64,000 bases of DNA from CAWGCA01 sp963820955 (GTDB taxonomy: Bacteria > Pseudomonadota > Gammaproteobacteria > Chromatiales > Chromatiaceae): assembly GCA_963820955.1 (NCBI GenBank), contig CAWGCA010000037.1:62001-126000 (forward strand). The letters run 5' to 3'. Of the stretch, positions 1-9,904 are shown one piece after another; the stretch's first letter is position 1, and the number at the start of each line of letters is the position of its first letter. The notes below the pieces were generated by a model. It was not told the origin of the DNA. It did not search any database and worked only from the letters and a program-made list of their open reading frames with translations. A program made the translations under genes and the position numbers.

Positions 1-843
1 AGTGATTCGGTCCGTGTCCATTTCGCCCCTGCATGGTGTCCCTGGTGGAAAACACAGACCGCGGAATCAGCTGCCTACGTGGACTGCAGCAAAGTAGTGA
101 TCGCTGCGCACGCCGATGTAGCTAATAGGTTGCTCGCCGATGTGCCAGACACTGAAAACGTGCGAGCCTTGCTGCAGCGTATTCACTATACGACGCATGA
201 GTATCAAAGCAGCACCGGGAATGGAAAAAAGACGCTGGCGGTGGCCCATACCGACATCAGCGTCCTACCCGATCCGCAGAAGCCGAGCACCTATAACATC
301 ACGATTCACGAAGACTACAACCAGCCCAACCCCTACACCATCAGTTACTGCTGCAACAGTCATCAAAACGACGCGGAAAACCCCGACTACGCCTGCAAAG
401 AAGTTCCGAACTTCTATGTCACCATCAATCCGCCACCGGACAAACAACCGTCAGAAGAGCGGATTTTGCAGACGCTTTATACCGCGCCGGACGGATCGAC
501 GCAGCTTATCCAGGCGATTGCTCACTTCTCACACAACACGGAATCTGAAGATACCTGGGATGTACAGCTGGAGATTTGTGAGCAATACCAAGGGCTGGAT
601 CTGTTAGGGGGAAAGCTCTATTTCTCCGGCGGATGGGGCATTGGCGCTGGACTGCACGAGGAGTGCTGGTACGCTGCCGATATGGCCGTGCGGCGTATTG
701 CCGGCGTAGTGGGTGACATTTGTTGCAGAGATCTGATCGGCCCAGCAACGCAACAGCAGGATGTTCAGGGGAAGATAGTACATGCACCGCCCCACCATCT
801 CAGAATCGCAATGGGACGAGTACCCCAGTCCGACGATGGGTAA
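1..843 (+). CDS. FAD-dependent oxidoreductase (amine-oxidase-like), C-terminal part
   Basis: The reading frame is open from base 1, so the gene starts upstream of the window; the GTG at 79 is only an internal codon. The segment KVVIAAHADVA near the beginning matches the usual 'VVIATHAD' turn of NAD/FAD-binding amine-oxidase-like proteins (COG2907 type). The stretch LYFSGGWGIGAGLHEECWYA, about 60 residues before the end, matches their C-terminal FAD-contacting motif (G-x-G-x-H-E), followed by the closing helix AADMAVRRI. The N-terminal Rossmann dinucleotide motif would lie outside the window. The last 45 residues look less conserved. Substrate cannot be told. The family call is from motifs only; the specific function is unknown. 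Confidence 0.6.
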   Translation, partial: SDSVRVHFAPAWCPWWKTQTAESAAYVDCSKVVIAAHADVANRLLADVPDTENVRALLQRIHYTTHEYQSSTGNGKKTLAVAHTDISVLPDPQKPSTYNITIHEDYNQPNPYTISYCCNSHQNDAENPDYACKEVPNFYVTINPPPDKQPSEERILQTLYTAPDGSTQLIQAIAHFSHNTESEDTWDVQLEICEQYQGLDLLGGKLYFSGGWGIGAGLHEECWYAADMAVRRIAGVVGDICCRDLIGPATQQQDVQGKIVHAPPHHLRIAMGRVPQSDDG

Positions 844-1262
844 GCCAGTGTTTTAGGAGATTGGATTCAAAGTAACCTCCGATCAATTCCTATTCCGTCA
901 TCCCGGCACAGGCAGGGATCCAGTAACATATAGTTTACTTTAGAGGGCACCTCGAAAAATTCGAGGTGCCCTTGTGCTGCAGGGACGCACCACTGCTCCG
1001 CATCTACACTGCGCTTCGTCCGGAATGATGAATAAAGTCAGAGTCCCCATCCGTCAGTTTATGAGTTTTCAATTGTGCTTTCGTTAGCGTAAAAATGCCA
1101 CTATGAGCTATGCTGAATTGAAGATAATTTAGGTTGCATTGACCCGCCGTTCCTGCCAGGTTCCTTCCGTTGCCGAATTGCCAAAAAGCTGTCAGACTGA
1201 ACACATCCATAGGAAACCGTTACTTAAGCCAGACGCATGGATGACTTACACCGCAGTCAATT
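844..1262. other. Intergenic region with hairpin and degraded palindromic repeat
   Basis: No gene is seen. At 896-933 the sequence GTCATCCCGGCA followed by GGGATCCAGT resembles a worn copy of the palindromic core of the 218-bp element found at 17811 and 36651. A strong hairpin follows at 944-972. The rest, up to the broken kinase gene, shows no recognisable motif. Confidence 0.5.
944..972. terminator. Strong hairpin, probable terminator of the FAD oxidoreductase gene
   Basis: Bases 944-956 pair perfectly with 960-972 (13-bp stem, arm AGGGCACCTCGAA) around a 3-base loop. Only two T residues follow, so the U-tract is poor. It lies about 100 bases after the oxidoreductase stop and is a plausible though imperfect intrinsic terminator. 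Confidence 0.5.
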
Positions 1263-3942
1263 GTGTTGGATAATCTTCCGGTATCTAGCCATCACCCGCT
1301 GGATCGAGATACCGGTATAAAAATGAACTCAAAATTAAAGCTGCAGGACTCGCAGCGGCTCCTTTTCACCACCGAACACCGCGCTATTTGGCTGGTCGCA
1401 ATAATTGGCCTCAGTCTTTCCCTCGCCGCGCTCTGGTTGATCAGACAACAACTTGCGGCAAAGCAACAACTGGATTTCGAATGGGTCGCCCATAACCGCA
1501 TCCGTGCCCTCAATCATGGCATCGACAACGGTCTTCTAGCAGTGACCATGGTCCACGATTTCTACGCGGCATCAGAAGATGTGGGGCCAGAGGAGTTCCG
1601 CGTATTCAGCAGATCGCTATTGGGACGTTACCAGGGAATTGAAAAGCTGGCCTGGGTCTCCCGGACAACCGGGCCTGATCACAAAAATGTCCTGGGGGAA
1701 CCCAACCGATTCAAATCGGAATGGAGTCGGCAAAACCTTCTTATGCTTTCAGGCTGGACAATGCAGGCGAGACATTCCGGTTATTTTACCTTGACCAATA
1801 TAGCATCATGACGGAGCAGATGACTTCCACCTCGATTCCAACCCCTTATTTATACCGATGCTGCAGCAGGCATTGGATAGCGGCGCGATGGCGGCAAGCG
1901 GACGGGTGGACTTCCATAGTGAAGAAAAGGGGGCGGAATACGGTTTCATGGCGAGCCTGCCGGTCTATCGAAGAGATAGCGCACCCAAACGCAGGCCAAA
2001 AGTCGTGACCATCTGCTCGGTTTTGTCGTTGGGTTGTTCAGGATCAATGAGCTGGTTAATGCATCAATATCCCTGTTGGAACCGCGGGGAGTCGAAATAC
2101 TTTTGCTGGATGATAGCGCGGCACCCGATCAGCGATATCTTTATTTCTACAACAGTAGACTGGCCCCCCGCAGCACGGAGTCAATGAACTACCTCGGACT
2201 GGCTGAACAAGGCCGAAGAGTCGAAGGTTTGGGAAGAGATTCGAATTGCAGACCGCAAGTGGCAGATCGTCTGTGGGCAAAGTGATATTTTTCGCACTGC
2301 GGAGGCATTTCAAGAGAGTCCCTGGGTGGCTTTGGTCTCAGGGTTGCTTTTCACCATGCTGATGTCCTTTTACTTTGGTACGCATAAAGGAGAATGCGCA
2401 GGAACGTCTGGCGATGCAGCTGCAACTAGTGGAGCGTGAGGAACTGTTCCGTCAGATGACTGAGACCGTGGATGAGGTTTTCTGGGCAACAACTGCGGAT
2501 GCAGCAAGGCTTCTCTATCTCAGTCCCGCCTACGAAAGGATGTTCGGTACTCGATCCACGCCATAACGAACAGCAAGGATTGATCATTCTCGATGCCGTA
2601 CCCTCGCCTGACAACGAACGTCTGGTGGACGCCTTGCGGAAGATAAGACAGGAGCATGTGACCACAGAACTCGTGCATCGGGTCAACCGGGCCGATGGCA
2701 CCATGCGTTGGGTCAGGACCCAGGGATTTCCCGTCGACAATGAGGATGGTCAGATACACAGAATTGTCGGTTTCATCGAGGATATCACCGAAAAGAAGCT
2801 GGCAGAAGAGGCGCTGAGAGAGTCGGAAGCCAAGCTGCGGGATATGTTCCAGCAGTCGCCGGATATCATCATGACCGTGGACAAGAGGGGTAAGATCCTG
2901 CTGATGAACCGCTCCGTCCCCGAGGTGCCGGCGGAGCGTGCGGTCGGTCGCAATTCCCTTGCCCTGATGCCCCATGAATTTCGAAAATGGTTCCGTCGCG
3001 CGCTGAAAAAGGTGTTCCGCAAGGGCATAACCCGACAGTTCGAATACTCGGCAGATAATGGTATCTACTGGGAGGGGCGTATCGTTCCCATTCGCGCCGA
3101 TGGCCCGGTAACCGCTGCAATGGTGATTGCCACCGATGTGACGGAAAAGCGCAATCTGGAGTTTCAGGCATTGCGCAATGCCCGCCTTGCCTCCATCGGT
3201 GTGCTCTCGGCCGGTGTTGCCCACGAGATCAACAATCCCAACAATGCGATTCTAGTTCAATGCCTCTCTGGTCTCCCGCGCCTGGAATGACATCCTGCCG
3301 ATACTCAGGGAATATTTTGAAAACCATGGAGATTTTGCCCTTGAGTGGATTGGCCTACTCCGATACGCGGGATACATTTCCCAGGTTGTTGTCCGAGATC
3401 ACCAGAAACTCAGAGCGGATCACGCGGATCGTTCAGAATCTCAAGCACATGGCCAGGCAGGATACGGGTAGGCTGGCAGAAAATGTGGATGTCCAGCAGG
3501 TACTGGAGGCGACTCTGATGATCATTGCACAACCAGATTCAGAAATACACCGATGTGTGCAGTTTGAAGGTGCCTGATGGACTACCCGCGGTAAAAGGCA
3601 ACTCGCAACAGCTCGAACAGGTGTTCATCAATGTCCTGCTGAATGCGCTGCAATCGCTGCCGGAACGTACCAAGGGCATCTTTATCAGCGCTGGATTGAG
3701 TAAAGATGAACAGAACCTGGAGATCAAGATTCGGGATGAAGGGCGTGGCATATCCAAGCGGGATCTGGGACAGGCTGACCGAGCCATTCTTTACCACACG
3801 GACGGAATCGGACGGCACCGGGCTGGGCCTTTCAATCTCCCGCTCGATCATGGAAAAACACCAGGGCAACCTGCTGTTCGAATCTGAGCTGGGCAAAGGT
3901 ACCACCGTCACGCATAAGGATTCCCGTGATCCTTCGGCATGA
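1263..3942 (+). pseudogene. Membrane sensor histidine kinase (CHASE-PAS-PAS-HisKA-HATPase), multiply frameshifted
   Basis: Pieces of one kinase lie in order but jump between all three frames at least seven times. In order: an N-terminal membrane segment (WLVAIIGLSLSLAALWLI) and CHASE-type sensor region at 1320-2340; a first PAS around 2430-2800 ending in the typical 'GFIEDITEKKLAEEAL'; a second PAS around 2830-3150; the HisKA phospho-site GVAHEINNPNN at about 3210; and a HATPase_c domain with NALQSLPE, DEGRGI and GTGLGLSISRSI up to 3942. All signature motifs survive, so decay looks recent. The shifts are single-base changes scattered along the gene, while other long genes nearby are intact; clustered base-calling error cannot be fully excluded. 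A matching sigma-54 activator gene follows directly. Confidence 0.85.
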
Positions 3943-3947
3943 GGACG

Positions 3948-5400
3948 ATGCAAATGGAACAGCCACTTTCACTCACAATTGCCGGTCATACTCGTAGACG
4001 ACGAATCTACCGTTCTTCTTAGTTCCCGAATGGTGCTTGGCAGCGCCGGCATCGGTCGACATAGAGACGGTTCAGGACAGCCGGGAGTTGATGCCGCTGC
4101 TGGCGCGACAGGAGGCAGCGGTGGTGGTACTGGACCTCTTTATGCCCTATCTCTCCGGCAGTCAGCTACTGCCGGAGATAAGCGCGAATACCCGGATCTG
4201 CCAGTCATCGTGATGACCGCGAATCAAGAGGTGGAAACCGCAGTCGCCTGCATGAAGGAGGGCGCCTTCGATTATCTGGTAAAACCGGTCGAGGAGAGCC
4301 GCTTCGTCTCCAGCATCAAGCGGGCTCTGGAACTGCGTACCCTGCGCCGCCAGGTGGATGCGCTCAAACGCTATCTCATATCAGATGAACTCGAACATGG
4401 CGAGGTATTTCGCCTCCATCGTGACGGTAAGCCGCAAGATGCGGGCCCTGTTTCAGTACCTCGATGCCGTTGCCAGTATCCTCCGAGCCTGTACTCATCA
4501 CCGGCGAGACCGGTGTGGGCAAGGAGCTATTGGCGGAGGCGGTTCATCGCTTGAGCGGCCGCAAGGGGGAATTCGTATCCCTTAATACGGCGGGCCTGGA
4601 CGACGCGCTGTTTTCCGACACCCTGTTCGGACACCGCAAAGGGGCCTTTTCCGGGGCCGAGAGTGCCCGCGAAGGGATGGTCAGGCGAGCGGCCGGTGGC
4701 ACGCTCTTTCTGGATGAAATCGGTGACCTGAAACCAACCTCTCAGGTGAAGCTGCTGCGCCTGTTGCAGGAGCGGCAGTACTATCCCCTAGGCTCGGATG
4801 TCGCGAAGATGAGCGACGTGCGGATCGTTTGCGCCACGAATCGCGATCTGGCTGGTTTGATGAACGGCAGAAGAGTTCCGCTCCGATCTCTATTTCCGGC
4901 TTTCGGTGCATCAGGTGGAGGTTCCGCCACTGCGTGAGCGCAGAGAGGATATCCCGCTGTTGGTGTCCCACTTTATCGAGGAGGCCGCCGAGGGACTTGG
5001 GTAAAAAAATACCAAAGGCCCCGCCTGAATTGTTGACGCTGCTGGCAAACCACCATTTTCCCGGCAATGTGCGGGAACTGCGGGCGATGATCTTCGATGC
5101 GGTGGCGCGTCAACCGGCCGGCAAAGTGCTTTCGACAAAGTACTTCCACAAATTTATAAAGACACGGAGAAACGATGATAAGACAGAAGAGAACCAGTCG
5201 AAAACAGGTGATTGGCGCTACCGAGTCTCGTTTCCCCACTTTGAAGGAAGCGGAGCAGATGCATATAGAGGCTGCATTGAACCGGGCAGGCGGTAACCAG
5301 GGCATTGCGGCTACACTTCTGGGTATCTCACGCCCGGCATTGAATCGGCGTCTGGCCCGGTCAAGCACAGGAAAAGAAGAAGAGAAGAAACAGGGGTGTA
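3948..5400 (+). pseudogene. NtrC-family sigma-54 response regulator, frameshifted
   Basis: An ATG at 3948 preceded by GAGGAC would start the gene. Recognisable pieces in different frames are: a receiver domain with VILVDDES and the phospho-acceptor context VVVLDLFMP (about 4113), and the K-containing 'YLVKP'; a sigma-54 AAA+ domain with Walker A GETGVGKE (about 4504), GAFSGA in place of the consensus sigma-54 contact motif GAFTGA (about 4645) and Walker B FLDEIGD; the LANHHFPGNVREL stretch (about 5044); and a C-terminal Fis-type helix-turn-helix (AATLLGISRPALNRRL, about 5310). At least three frame changes break it. It is the cognate regulator of the kinase immediately upstream. The exact original stop is uncertain. 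Confidence 0.85.
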
Positions 5401-5418
5401 ACATTTTAATTTGTTACA
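5397..5418. promoter_or_regulatory. Palindromic activator-type site TGTAACA-N8-TGTTACA
   Basis: A perfect inverted repeat with 7-base arms separated by 8 bases lies about 175 bases upstream of a sigma-54 promoter. This spacing suits an upstream activator sequence for an NtrC-family protein. A further half-site (TGTTACA) lies near 5504. The outer flanks can also form a bulged hairpin (AGGGGTG with CACCCCT), so a terminator role for the regulator gene is an alternative. Confidence 0.5.
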
Positions 5419-5590
5419 GCGCACCCCTTGTGCATCTTCATCCTATTGAATTACATAATATTTATCTAGCTTCAAAGAAGTGCGTCCTGCACCCCGTGCA
5501 TTCTGTTACACACCTTGAAAGCACCCGAATGGCCAAAACATAAAATATAACCACCTGATTATTACTTGCTATTTCTGACCATAAAAGCCT

Positions 5591-5606
5591 TGGCACAGTT
5601 AATGCT
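5591..5606 (+). promoter_or_regulatory. Sigma-54 (-24/-12) promoter
   Basis: TGGCACAGTTAATGCT matches the consensus TGGCAC-N5-TTGCW, with the GG and GC dinucleotides exactly 12 bases apart. It precedes the small membrane-protein gene, beginning about 85 bases before its likely start. The neighbouring activator gene is broken, so the promoter may now be silent unless another activator recognises it. Confidence 0.65.
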
Positions 5607-5690
5607 ATATTCATCTGTCAACAACAGTATTCACCGCCATGACGAAAATATGGCAATGGCGATTTCATTCATTCAGATGAGGGTTAGACG

Positions 5691-5944
5691 ATGGCTAAGC
5701 AGCAGGACAGCAAGACAGAACTCAAGGGTGGCCAACACACGCCGTGAACAGAAAAACGTAAAGTTCAATTTTCCAAATGGCAGTAGCGGTATTTTTATGC
5801 AAGTAACTCTGGCGATAACCTTCATGTATCTGATTCTCATCGGCTACTCGATGATGGGAACATTCGGCGTGGTGTTTGTCAGTCTTAGCCTTTCTGCTTG
5901 CGCTGTTTTCTCCCATTCTCTACCGGGTTGCGCGAAATCGTTGA
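5691..5944 (+). pseudogene. Small membrane protein, probably frameshifted
   Basis: The ATG at 5691 has a good ribosome site (GAGGGTTAGACG) and begins MAKQQDSKTELKGG, but hits a stop at 5745. The next frame continues plausibly with REQKNVKFNFPNG, then the hydrophobic stretch AITFMYLILIGYSMMG and GVVFVSL. A third frame then gives AFLLALFSPILY and a stop at 5944. Joined, this is a protein of about 85 residues with two membrane helices. I do not recognise the family. It sits downstream of the sigma-54 promoter and shares the frameshifted state of the two regulatory genes, which suggests the whole module was lost together. Alternative: a longer frame, 5566-6012, read without shifts. Confidence 0.5.
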
Positions 5945-6163
5945 ACAATCGTAAAAAGCTGGACGTGGAAAATTGCGGTCCACTGGAGCCCGAAGTGGAG
6001 ACCAAAGGGTAACAGAGACGGTGTAATTCCGGTTGGACCAGGGTATGACAGTCCTTGCCTTGGCCACGGGGATATCGTTTGAAAACGAAGTCAGAGAGTC
6101 GTGAAAGAAGCGCTAGGCTAAATTTCTGATCAGGCTGACGACAATAATCAGGCAGCAATAAAT

Positions 6164-8026
6164 ATGTTAAAAAAGATCATTCTACCTACCGTTTTGGCGA
6201 TTCTAGCTTACGGATTCTGGATAAGCCCGGATTTCAAAGAGATCTCTGCGGGTGTCGCTATTTTCCTGTTTGGCATGCTCGCTTTGGAAGAGGGTTTCAA
6301 GGCCTTTACCGGCGGCACACTGGAACGCATCCTGCGTAACAGTACGGACAAATACTGGAAGAGCCTCAATTTCGGCATTCTCAGCACCACCCTAATGCAG
6401 TCCAGTTCCCTGGTCTCGGTAATCACCATCTCCTTCCTCAGCGCCGGTCTCGTCACCCTGGCCGCGGGTATAGGCATCGTTTTCGGCGCCAATATCGGCA
6501 CCACCACCGGCGCCTGGTTGATCGCCGGTCTCGGCCTTAAGGTGAAAATCTCGGCCTACGCCATGCCGATGCTGGTGTTCGGCATCATCATGGTGTTCCA
6601 GAATTCAAAGAGCCTGAAAGGCATCGGCTACATCCTGGCCGGATTAGGCTTTCTATTTCTCGGTATCCACCATATGAAAGAGGGCTTTGAGGCCTTCAAG
6701 TCCACTATCGACCTTACCCAGTTTGCGGTTGCGGGTTACCCGGGTTTGTTTCTTTTTGCAGGCATCGGCATCTTCGCTACGGTGGTGATGCAGTCCAGCC
6801 ACGCTACCCTGGTACTGATACTCACCGCTCTGGCTGCGGGGCAGATCACCTATGAGAACGGACTCGCCCTGGCGATCGGGGCCAATGTTGGTACCTGCAT
6901 CACAGCCATCATCGGTTCGTTGAGCGCCAATGTGCAGGGCAAACGACTTGCCGCGGCTCACTTGATCTTCAATGTCGCTACCGGAGTCATTGCCATTGTA
7001 TTCATGAGTCAGTTCCTCTGGGGAGTCGAACAGATCAGCGCCATTGTTGGAATCGGCGCCACCGACTACACCCTGAAACTGGCCGTTTTTCATACTCTGT
7101 TCAATGTCACCGGCGTCCTGGTCATGTCACCCCTTATCGGCCGGCTGGTTACCTTCCTGGAAAGCACGCTGCGTGAAAAGGAAGTTACGGTCGTGCAGCC
7201 AAAGTATCTGACCGATTCTGCCCTCGAGTTCCCTGATGTGATTATGGAATCAGTGCGTAAGGAAACCCTGCATCTTTATGACAATGCGCTGGAAATTCTG
7301 GCTCACGGTATCAACCTGCATCGGCACGAGATCTATTCCGACACGGAGTTGGAGGAACTGGTGGAGCAGGAGCGCGAAAATATAGACATAGACATCGATA
7401 CGGTTTACGAAAGAAATGTGAAAGTGCTTTACGGCGCGATTGTCAGTTTCATCTCGGAGGCGCAGGCGAAGATTACCGCGGAACAGGCGGAGGATCTTTA
7501 TGCCCTGCGTACCGCTGGAAGGCACATCGTCGAAGCGATCAAGGACGTCAAGCACATGCGTAAGAACCTGGAGTTCTATATGGGCTCTGACAATCAGTAT
7601 ATCCGGCGTGAGTATGATCTTCTGCGTCTGCAGCTGGGCAACATTCTGCGTGAACTGGGTGGGTTGCGAGCTGAATCCGATGATCCGGGAAACATCACAC
7701 TGCTGGATTTGGACGGGCTGACAGCGGAAGTGGAAGGTAATGATGTGGTCGCCAACGGCACGTTGAATGGACTGATTCGCGACCGCCTAATCACCGAGAA
7801 GATGGCCACCTCGCTGATGAATGACAATACCTATACCTACGACGTGTCGACTAAACTGATCGAGATGGCCGGGATTCTGTTCGCGGCTCGCGCCATGGAA
7901 CTGAGAGAGACGGAACACACCCTCAAACTGGACGACGACGAACTGGACGGGATTGTGGAGCAAATCGAATCCGAGGAAGCGCAGAACCACGGAGAGGTGG
8001 TTCAGTTGAAGAGAGTAACCGGATGA
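6164..8026 (+). CDS. Na+/phosphate cotransporter family protein with PhoU-like tail
   Basis: Sodium-coupled phosphate transporter of the NptA/PNaS (type II) family, in the inner membrane. The two hallmark inverted QSS repeats are present: LMQSSSLVSV near residue 76-85 and VMQSSHATL near residue 207-215, each followed by a GANIGT/GANVGT loop. About eight hydrophobic segments fill residues 1-330. The rest (about 350-600) is helical and charged, like the PhoU-related C-terminal domain typical of the 550-620-residue bacterial members. Length (620 aa) is normal and the frame is intact, in contrast to the decayed genes just upstream. It appears to be a single-gene unit with a hairpin after the stop. 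Transport of phosphate is from family knowledge; other anions are possible. Confidence 0.9.
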   Translation: MLKKIILPTVLAILAYGFWISPDFKEISAGVAIFLFGMLALEEGFKAFTGGTLERILRNSTDKYWKSLNFGILSTTLMQSSSLVSVITISFLSAGLVTLAAGIGIVFGANIGTTTGAWLIAGLGLKVKISAYAMPMLVFGIIMVFQNSKSLKGIGYILAGLGFLFLGIHHMKEGFEAFKSTIDLTQFAVAGYPGLFLFAGIGIFATVVMQSSHATLVLILTALAAGQITYENGLALAIGANVGTCITAIIGSLSANVQGKRLAAAHLIFNVATGVIAIVFMSQFLWGVEQISAIVGIGATDYTLKLAVFHTLFNVTGVLVMSPLIGRLVTFLESTLREKEVTVVQPKYLTDSALEFPDVIMESVRKETLHLYDNALEILAHGINLHRHEIYSDTELEELVEQERENIDIDIDTVYERNVKVLYGAIVSFISEAQAKITAEQAEDLYALRTAGRHIVEAIKDVKHMRKNLEFYMGSDNQYIRREYDLLRLQLGNILRELGGLRAESDDPGNITLLDLDGLTAEVEGNDVVANGTLNGLIRDRLITEKMATSLMNDNTYTYDVSTKLIEMAGILFAARAMELRETEHTLKLDDDELDGIVEQIESEEAQNHGEVVQLKRVTG

Positions 8027-8060
8027 TCGCCAGTAAAGTCTGACTACAATCATTCCCCAT

Positions 8061-8091
8061 CAGCATCCCCGCGACAACGCGGGGTATGCTG
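8061..8091. terminator. Hairpin after the phosphate transporter gene
   Basis: CAGCAT-CCCCGCG-ACAA-CGCGGGG-T-ATGCTG forms a 13-bp stem with a single bulge, 35 bases after the stop codon. No T-run follows, so it may act as an RNA-stabilising hairpin as much as a terminator. Confidence 0.55.
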
Positions 8092-8183
8092 CTGAAAACG
8101 CCTAATCAGACTCGGCAGCCCTGGGGTAGAGGGATTCGTGGCGTTAGCAGGTTGGTGAACATCTCGATCGATTTAAAATACAG

Positions 8184-8202
8184 CGGGGCCTATTTGGCCC
8201 CG
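8184..8202 (-). terminator. Hairpin terminator for the minus-strand secreted protein gene
   Basis: CGGGGCC-TATTT-GGCCCCG is a perfect 7-bp stem, 54 bases beyond the stop of the gene at 8256-9149. On the minus strand it is followed by a T-rich stretch (TGTATTTTAAAT). Confidence 0.55.
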
Positions 8203-8255
8203 TAGTTCATTAGTTGTAAGCGCTTGTCGGGAGAGAACTACTTTTTGTCTTTGCC

Positions 8256-9149
8256 CTATCCCGCGACATCACATGCGCTGTTGACCAACGCCACCGAAAA
8301 GTTCAAACGGCGCTTCACAGTTTTGACTACAAAGGCGATCGCCTGGATAGTTCCTTTCATAGGATTCTTGACACTCACTGTACCACCCGCGACGGCAGTG
8401 ATACCGAAGGTTATATTATCCTGAGTGCCATCGGCCAGGTCGCCAAGAAGACCAGCTGTGTTGTCGAGCACAACGTCCGCAAGCGCAATATGCGGGTTAT
8501 CGGAAACAGTCCGGCAAACCGCGGAAAAAGCCTTATTGTCCATTGTGTTCAACTGATTGAGAGTAGGAATCTCGGGCATTTCAGCGGCAACTGATCGCAG
8601 CGTCCCGAGCATTTCTTCGACGTTTCCGATCGTATCTCCGATCACCTGTTCGCTGGCGAAGAGAACAAAGGTCGGGATTTTATCTATTAATTCAGATGCC
8701 TTTCCAAGTCTGCTGACAAGCGATGCGGATTTTTCCAGAAAAGGCAGATCTTCGGGCAAGGCGCTGGCATTCTCGATTAGATTGTGGAGGCTATCGCGAT
8801 AGGCGTCGCAGGGCGAGTCAGCACCGCAATCATTGAGTCCGCTGAATTCTTCGTACTGCTCTCGGGATTCCTCGAGGAATTCAAGTGTTGACCTGACTGC
8901 ATTCAACATTTGTTTTGCGCCTCCGCTTTTCAACGAATCTTTCGTTTCATTCATACTATTCACCAATTCGTAAACCTTCCCACGAGTCGAACGAATCTGA
9001 CTATAGATACTGTCGACCCGGCTTTTGATCGTGTCGATGACACCCGCGGAAGCGGGGATGGGCATCGCCAGGGAAGCACAGACGAGGGCGGCTGCGCTTA
9101 TACTGCCAATAACGGTTTTGTTGTGGCGGTTGTTGGTGAGAGTTTTCAT
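8256..9149 (-). CDS. Secreted alpha-helical protein of unknown function
   Basis: I chose the ATG at 9149 because it starts a clean Sec signal peptide (MKTLTNNRHN, hydrophobic AALVCASLAM, then PASA|GV), with AGGAG just before it. The frame is open upstream to 9362, but that part has no secretion signal and is basic. The mature protein of about 265 residues is mostly helical and polar, with many Glu and Ser, and contains two nearby cysteines (DCGADSPCDAY) that could form a disulfide. A glycine/valine-rich hydrophobic patch (ITAVAGGTVSV) lies near the C-terminus. I do not recognise the family. It is transcribed away from the two small genes at 9375-9868. Confidence 0.6.
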   Translation of the reverse strand: MKTLTNNRHNKTVIGSISAAALVCASLAMPIPASAGVIDTIKSRVDSIYSQIRSTRGKVYELVNSMNETKDSLKSGGAKQMLNAVRSTLEFLEESREQYEEFSGLNDCGADSPCDAYRDSLHNLIENASALPEDLPFLEKSASLVSRLGKASELIDKIPTFVLFASEQVIGDTIGNVEEMLGTLRSVAAEMPEIPTLNQLNTMDNKAFSAVCRTVSDNPHIALADVVLDNTAGLLGDLADGTQDNITFGITAVAGGTVSVKNPMKGTIQAIAFVVKTVKRRLNFSVALVNSACDVAG

Positions 9150-9374
9150 TCTCCTATCCCCTGTTCGTTGAGATTTCCAGTGGCCGGGCCCGCCTCTGAA
9201 TCGATCATTAATGGCCCTTAACTGGTAAAGCGCCGTTAGCCGACAAATCCCCTCATCTTTTCTAAATAGAGTATCCAGAACTGCAAGTCGACATAGCAGC
9301 CAACGTTTGAAAATAGTGGAATAATTTGCCATAATATGGTCATGTACAGCACATGCACACAATAGAGGGATCGT

Positions 9375-9662
9375 ATGGCTGCTGCAACAGAGCGCGTTCC
9401 GGTGCTAATGACACCGGCAGAGAAGAAACGAGTAGTCACCAAAGCAAATAAGGCTGGACTGACCACTGGCGAGTATATGCGCCGGGCGGCAGAAGGGTAC
9501 CGACCTGCTGACGACGACAAAGCCCTGGAAGCCATGATCAACGAAATGAACAAGGCGACTCAGAACGCAGAGACAGCTATCGATGACGCACTGGCGTTTG
9601 TCAAAGCGTCGAATAAGCGGATTGAAGAAATGGAAGCGAAAGCAAAAAGCGAGATGTCCTGA
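9375..9662 (+). CDS. Small ribbon-helix-helix-like DNA-binding or mobilisation-type protein
   Basis: A 95-residue protein beginning MAAATERVPVLMTPAEKKRV, followed by a 'KANKAGLTTGEYMRRAA' segment. This pattern (short beta strand then helix-turn-helix with 'GLTxxEYxRRA') is typical of ribbon-helix-helix proteins such as MobC-like mobilisation accessories and some antitoxins. The C-terminal half (residues 45-95) is a charged helix, probably coiled coil. The stop overlaps the start of the next gene by one base (TGATG), so the two are likely co-translated. A short inverted repeat, CATGT-N5-ACATG at 9341-9355, just upstream could be its own operator. No relaxase or toxin gene is adjacent. Confidence 0.6.
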   Translation: MAAATERVPVLMTPAEKKRVVTKANKAGLTTGEYMRRAAEGYRPADDDKALEAMINEMNKATQNAETAIDDALAFVKASNKRIEEMEAKAKSEMS

Positions 9663-9868
9663 TGGGGATTGCTGACAAGATGTGGGATGGAATAACCCGC
9701 GTCATCCGTATGGATGTAAAAGTAGAGGGATTGGCTGCGACTATTAAGGATCAGCAAGCCAGGATCGAGGATTTGACGGGGCGGGTTATTCGCCTGGAAA
9801 CAGCGCTGGAAATTGCCTTGACGGCTCAGGGTATTAACGTCTCATCAAATCGCATCGAGAAAAAATAG
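9662..9868 (+). CDS. Small coiled-coil protein
   Basis: A 68-residue protein translationally coupled to the upstream RHH-like gene. Residues 20-55 (IKDQQARIEDLTGRVIRLE) show a heptad pattern typical of a short coiled coil. It has no membrane segment or recognised domain. A partner role with the upstream protein is inferred only from the overlap. Confidence 0.55.
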   Translation: MGIADKMWDGITRVIRMDVKVEGLAATIKDQQARIEDLTGRVIRLETALEIALTAQGINVSSNRIEKK

Positions 9869-9904
9869 AAAAAAGGGGTAATGTCTCGTAATAACCTACC
9901 CTCT

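Noticed and set aside
1004..1210. Minus-strand frame of 68 codons in the first intergenic region
   Set aside because: No ribosome site and no recognisable content; the region holds only a hairpin and a worn repeat.
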